Below, in pieces: positions 7,310 to 10,000 of a stretch of 10,000 bases of DNA. The stretch comes from Penaeus vannamei. Taxonomy: Eukaryota; Arthropoda; Malacostraca; Decapoda; Penaeidae. Both the position numbers and the translations under genes were made by a program. The first letter of the stretch is position 1, and each line of letters begins with the position of its first letter. The stretch is taken from NCBI RefSeq assembly GCF_042767895.1, contig NC_091575.1, positions 33,063,860 through 33,073,859 of the forward strand. Reading direction: 5' to 3'. The notes beneath the pieces were generated by a model that was not told the origin of the DNA, searched no databases, and saw only the letters and a list, made by a program, of their open reading frames with translations.

Positions 7310-7645
7310 TTCTCTCGCTCTGCCTCTCGGTCTTTCGTCTCGGGTGCTGTGTGTGTCTCTCTCTTTTTCTCTCTCTCTCGTTATTTTTCTTTGTCTGTCT
7401 GTTTCTCTGTTTCTCGCTCTCTCTGTGTGTCTATCTTTTTTTCTCTCTCGCTATTTCTCTCTGTCTCTGTCTGTTTCTCTCTGTCTATCTCTCTCTCTCG
7501 CGATTTCTCTGTCTATCTGTTTGCTCTGTGTCTCTCTCTCTCTGTCTATCGGTTTCTCTCTCTCTCTCTGTCGCTATTCCTCTCTTTCTATCTGTTTGCT
7601 CTCTCTCTCTCTCTCTCTATCTGTTTCTCTCTCTCTCTCTGTTTC

Positions 7646-7691
<46 letters not shown>

Positions 7692-7710
7692 TCCCTCCCT
7701 TCCCCCTCTC
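7310..7710 (+). repeat. CT-rich block with pure (CT)19
   Basis: Imperfect CTCTCTGT/TTTCTCTC repeats with recurring TCTATCTGTTT words. It ends in an uninterrupted CT run of about 19 units at 7650-7687 and a CCCT-rich tail. Style and words resemble the block at 3180-3970, though no long unit is shared exactly. Confidence 0.9.
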
Positions 7711-7716
7711 TCACGA

Positions 7717-8079
7717 ATGAATAACCGCCGTCGGCCAAGCAGCCCGGCCGGAGGAGCCGCCGACTTCCCTGACTTGCGGAATGAACATAATCATCGCAGA
7801 CGAGAGGCGACGGTTCCTCCGGCCGAGAGCTTTCCCTCATCCGAGCTCGGAACACACGCGCGAACACACCCGCTCCCTGGCAGCTCTCCAGTAAGTGAAA
7901 CGCGGTACAACATATGCGCTTCCTCTCCTCACCCGAACCGACTCCTCCTCGGCCCTCCCTCCTCGCCAGGACACGCCAAAGGCACCGTGTCGTGGGACGA
8001 AGGAAAAACAAAAAAACACCGTGGCAGCATAAGACCCGCCACCTCAGGAGCGAGAAGCGGCGCGTCGGATATCAGCTGA
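7717..8079 (+). other. 120-codon open frame, possible first coding exon
   Basis: After the CT tract, an ATG at 7717-7719 opens a frame to TGA at 8077-8079. Unlike the repeat-derived part of the same frame upstream, this 120-residue stretch has mixed composition, rich in Arg, Ser, Pro and Gly, with no recognised domain. A perfect intronic GTAAGT donor hexamer (exon end CCA) occurs at 7891-7896. If used, it would leave a 58-codon, phase-0 first exon (7717-7890). Context at -3 is C, which is weak. Alternatively, CAG at 7740-7742, downstream of the CT tract, could be an acceptor. The region is CpG-rich, so few stops are expected by chance and antisense frames are also open. Confidence 0.18.
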
Positions 8080-8655
8080 CAGCGTAAAGGTCAAAGCAAC
8101 TGTTTTGTCATGGGGAGTTTCCAAGCCCGTTCGGCGCCGTGGTCTTCGCAGCCGACAGGAACGGAATTTCGCAGATGAGAAATAGATTCCCTGGGTCTTT
8201 CTCTCGCCGTTTTTTTAAATATTTTTCAGACATTATACAACATAAGACGATACGGTGGAGGGGAGAGAGAGAAGGAGGGAGAGAGAGAGGAAGGGAAGGA
8301 GGGAAAGAAAGAGGTTGAAGGATAGAACGAGCAGACGAAAGGAGGGAAGGTCCGTATCAGCTGAGAGTTGGGAAAGGGGGTGTCAGACGGGAGGAGGGGG
8401 GGAGGGGAGCGTTCATATGCATTGTCTCTCGTTAATAAGTAACAGTTACTCTGACAGTTGTGCCATTTTCTTGCCAGCACGAGCTCCAAAGATGCCACGG
8501 GGAAGTTAAGGAAACCCCACGGGACCTCTTTTCCCCCGAGGTGCACGCGCTGAAAGGAAGTTCGGTGTGTATTAAGACTGCTGTTGGGAGGATCAACTTG
8601 GAACCGCCTTAGGAAAGGGAAGTTATTTATCGAAGTTTAAATGTATCCAGCTGTC
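8080..8655. other. Mostly unique sequence with short regulatory-type motifs
   Basis: No supported gene. TATCAGCTGA occurs twice, at 8070-8079 and 8355-8364. AGGTCA at 8088-8093, within TAAAGGTCAAAG, is a nuclear-receptor half-site. A purine-rich GA/GGGA tract runs at 8255-8316. AGTAACAGTTACT at 8438-8450 is a perfect palindrome around one central base and carries a Myb-type core on the minus strand. Confidence 0.45.
8255..8316 (+). repeat. Imperfect GA/GGGA purine tract
   Basis: About 60 bp of almost uninterrupted purines with GAGAGA and GGAGGGA words. It is the same strand polarity as the GA microsatellite at 8661. Confidence 0.75.
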
Positions 8656-8657
8656 AC

Positions 8658-8660
<3 letters not shown>

Positions 8661-8738
<78 letters not shown>

Positions 8739-8890
8739 GAGTGAGAGAGAGAGAGGGAGAGAGAGAGAGGGAGAGGGAGAGAGAGAGAGAGAGAGAGAGG
8801 AAGATAGATATATGGATAGATATATTGATAGATAGATAGACAAATACAGAGAGGGAGAGATAAATAGATTGATAGATAGAGAGAGAGAGA
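8661..8890 (+). repeat. Compound microsatellite (GA)37 then GATA
   Basis: An uninterrupted GA run at 8661-8735 (about 37 units) passes into imperfect GAGAGG/GTGAGA sequence to about 8800, then GATA/GATAGATA repeats to about 8877 and a last GA burst. A long pure GA mirror repeat can form triplex (H-) DNA and, in insects, binds GAGA factor. The Arg-Glu or Leu-Ser alternating frames over it are spurious. Confidence 0.95.
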
Positions 8891-9030
8891 GAAGCGAGAA
8901 AGAGAAAGAAGAGAAAAAAAAAACGAAAAAAAAGTTTAGTTTCCTCCTGATCCAAACAGCTGTGATTTCACCTTCTCTCCTAAAGCTTCAAATCTCACGA
9001 AAGAAAGAGGTTAAGAAAGAAAAAAAAATG
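8891..9030. other. A-rich tail and unique spacer
   Basis: A-rich sequence follows the microsatellite at 8899-8933, then about 65 bp of unique sequence with a CAGCTG E-box at 8957-8962, and another A run at 9020-9028. Confidence 0.5.
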
Positions 9031-9037
9031 TAGCATC

Positions 9038-9175
9038 ATGCAAAGAAATGCAACTGAAGATATAAACACAATCACAGAACATTTTCTTCCCCCGAATGTT
9101 TTCGTTTTGGTCACACATTCTGCAGATGGTAAAGGTGGAAGCGGCTCCGTGTATGACATTTTGTTCTTGCTGTGA
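9038..9175 (+). other. 45-codon small open frame, unrecognised
   Basis: ATG at 9038-9040 has A at -3 and opens a 45-codon frame ending TGA at 9173-9175. The translation is of ordinary composition: an acidic N-terminal part, a hydrophobic stretch VFVLV near residues 21-25, a Gly/Ser-rich GKGGSGS at 31-37, and a hydrophobic C-terminus ILFLL. I do not recognise it. The same place contains an acceptor-like TTCTGCAG|ATGG at 9125/9126, so it might instead be the edge of an exon. Chance is likely at this length. Confidence 0.12.
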
Positions 9176-9231
9176 GACTCGAGGTGGAGTATACACTTGT
9201 ATTTTCTTGTCCGGGGAAGAAAGCTATTTTT

Positions 9232-9304
9232 TTAAAAATTAGGAATGGTATATGTTTATATTTCTATTTATATGTATTAAAAATTAGGAATGGTATATGT
9301 TTAT
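9232..9304 (+). repeat. 45-bp direct repeat
   Basis: AAAAATTAGGAATGGTATAT occurs at 9234 and 9279, with similarity extending into TGTTTATAT on the right. The second copy leads directly into the 36-bp minisatellite, which may have grown from it. Confidence 0.85.
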
Positions 9305-9473
9305 ATATCTATTTATATCTATTTCTTTGTATATGTTTATATATCTATTTATATCTATTTCTTTGTATATGTTTATATATCTATTTATATCTATTTCTTT
9401 GTATATGTTTATATATCTATTTATATCTATTTCTTTGTATATGTTTATATATCTATTTAAATCTATTTCTTTG
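9294..9473 (+). repeat. Minisatellite, five 36-bp units
   Basis: Units at 9294, 9330, 9366, 9402 and 9438, each TATATGTTTATATATC plus CTATTTCTTTG-type sequence. The first four are identical and the fifth has one T-to-A change. A sixth begins at 9474 and decays. The 36-bp length keeps a 12-residue peptide repeat open on both strands (INIYKEIDINRY-like on the minus strand), which is an artefact. Each unit contains TGTTTAT, a forkhead-type core. Confidence 0.95.
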
Positions 9474-9700
9474 TATATGTTTATATCTATGTCTGTCTCT
9501 CTATCCATATATATCATTTGTCTATCTATACCCATTTGCTTGTGGCTGTCTATCTATATACATCTACTTGTATTTGCATATTTCTATGTAAATATTTCTG
9601 CATAATTATATCTATCAGTATATATGCATTTATATACGAGTCTTTCGATTGAAACTATTTATTGATTTTCATTGAACGTATACCTCGGTTAACTCTTGAA
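9474..9700. other. AT-rich decayed TATC/TATA sequence
   Basis: Degenerate CTATCTATA and TATATC words, fading into unique AT-rich sequence. No frame or signal is supported. Confidence 0.6.
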
Positions 9701-9702
9701 AT

Positions 9703-9794
9703 TTAGCGAATAATACGTAAATAAACAATTCGCTAATCTTATTCGTGAAAAAATAATACGTAAATAAACGATTCGCTAATCTTATTCGTGAAAA
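9703..9794 (+). repeat. 43-bp tandem direct repeat with internal inverted repeat
   Basis: Two copies at 9709-9751 and 9752-9794, starting AATAATACGTAAATAAAC and differing at about one position. TTAGCGAAT (9703-9711) is the exact reverse complement of ATTCGCTAA at 9728-9736 and at 9771-9779, so hairpins with a 16-nt or longer loop are possible. Each unit also contains ATAAAC, a forkhead-like core. Confidence 0.85.
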
Positions 9795-9813
9795 TCCGTG
9801 ACAAGCGAGCAGA

Positions 9814-9826
9814 GAACTTTCGAGAA
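9814..9826. promoter_or_regulatory. Perfect three-box heat-shock element
   Basis: GAA-CT-TTC-GA-GAA matches the canonical HSF-binding pattern of three inverted nGAAn boxes at exact 5-bp phase. Adjacent positions on both sides do not continue the series. All nine specified bases match, in sequence that is not low-complexity. Confidence 0.45.
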
Positions 9827-9917
9827 ACGCGCAATAAGACGTAACGACCTCCTTCAAATGGCCTTGAGGGACCGTCGCTCTGTTTACCTCTCTCCGTTTG
9901 TGTAATTCCGTCGCTTT

Positions 9918-9923
9918 TCAGTC
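9918..9923 (+). promoter_or_regulatory. Initiator-like TCAGTC
   Basis: TCAGTC fits the arthropod initiator consensus TCAKTY exactly and lies about 95-105 bp downstream of the heat-shock element. No TATA box is seen 25-35 bp upstream and no exact downstream promoter element at +28. The hexamer is short enough to occur by chance. Confidence 0.2.
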
Positions 9924-10000
9924 TGAATCGGAGTCCTTACATCCACAAATAGACTTATATCTCGACTTATATCTGTTAATGATGACCTATTTACGATTAA

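Noticed and set aside
6393..7716. Parts of 443- and 473-residue + strand frames (Pro- and Leu-rich)
   Set aside because: The two frames overlap in different phases over CCT and CT repeats. Length is due to lack of A, and only the segment after 7717 has mixed composition.
8623..8955. Arg-Glu or Leu-Ser alternating frames
   Set aside because: Direct translation of the GA dinucleotide repeat.
9284..9605. Frames with a 12-residue Tyr/Ile repeat on both strands
   Set aside because: Produced by a 36-bp AT-rich minisatellite. Open on both strands at once and without any domain.

Overview
The window looks like non-coding nuclear DNA from an arthropod. The best guess is a decapod crustacean such as a penaeid shrimp. 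There are no prokaryotic operons, ribosome-binding sites, tRNA or rRNA genes. About half of the sequence is simple repeat or minisatellite: CT/GA, TTCC, ATCC, TAAA, GATA, GAA and CCT repeats, plus tandem units of 32-33, 36, 39, 43 and 91 bp. Penaeid genomes are known for very high microsatellite content, so the attribution rests on repeat style, not on a recognised gene.

Layout. 1-1480 is ordinary AT-rich to mixed sequence with one unrecognised 119-codon minus-strand reading frame (251-610). 1480-2420 is a GC- and CpG-rich, promoter-like island with CCAAT, E-box, GC-box and NRF1-like sites, a G-quadruplex-type run, and a possible two-exon + strand gene start (1863-1902 joined to 2159-2410). 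2411-3180 is mixed. 3180-4640 is a long polypyrimidine block made of a 91-bp minisatellite, degenerate CT sequence and TTCC/ATCC repeats. It is followed by an A-rich TAAA/GATA block (4690-4920). 4937-5340 is mostly unique with a duplicated GAA tract. 5340-6560 is a 1.2-kb minisatellite of about 32-33 bp whose units carry CCAAT motifs. It runs straight into a second GC-rich, promoter-like segment (6560-6780, with another G-quadruplex run). 6780-7710 is CCT- then CT-rich. 7717-8079 is CpG-rich with a 120-codon open frame that may include a first exon. 8080-8655 is mostly unique. 8661-8890 is a long GA/GATA compound microsatellite. 9038-9175 holds a 45-codon small frame. 9232-9473 is AT-rich minisatellite. 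9703-9794 is a 43-bp direct repeat with an internal inverted repeat. 9814-9826 is a perfect three-box heat-shock element, with an initiator-like motif about 100 bp further on, near the window edge.

No protein-coding gene can be named. The long low-complexity frames are artefacts: polypyrimidine DNA contains almost no A on one strand and so almost no stop codons in any frame. The parts most likely to matter biologically are the promoter-like islands at 1480-2420 and 6560-6780, the CCAAT-bearing minisatellite beside the second island, and the heat-shock element at the right edge. No multi-gene system was found.
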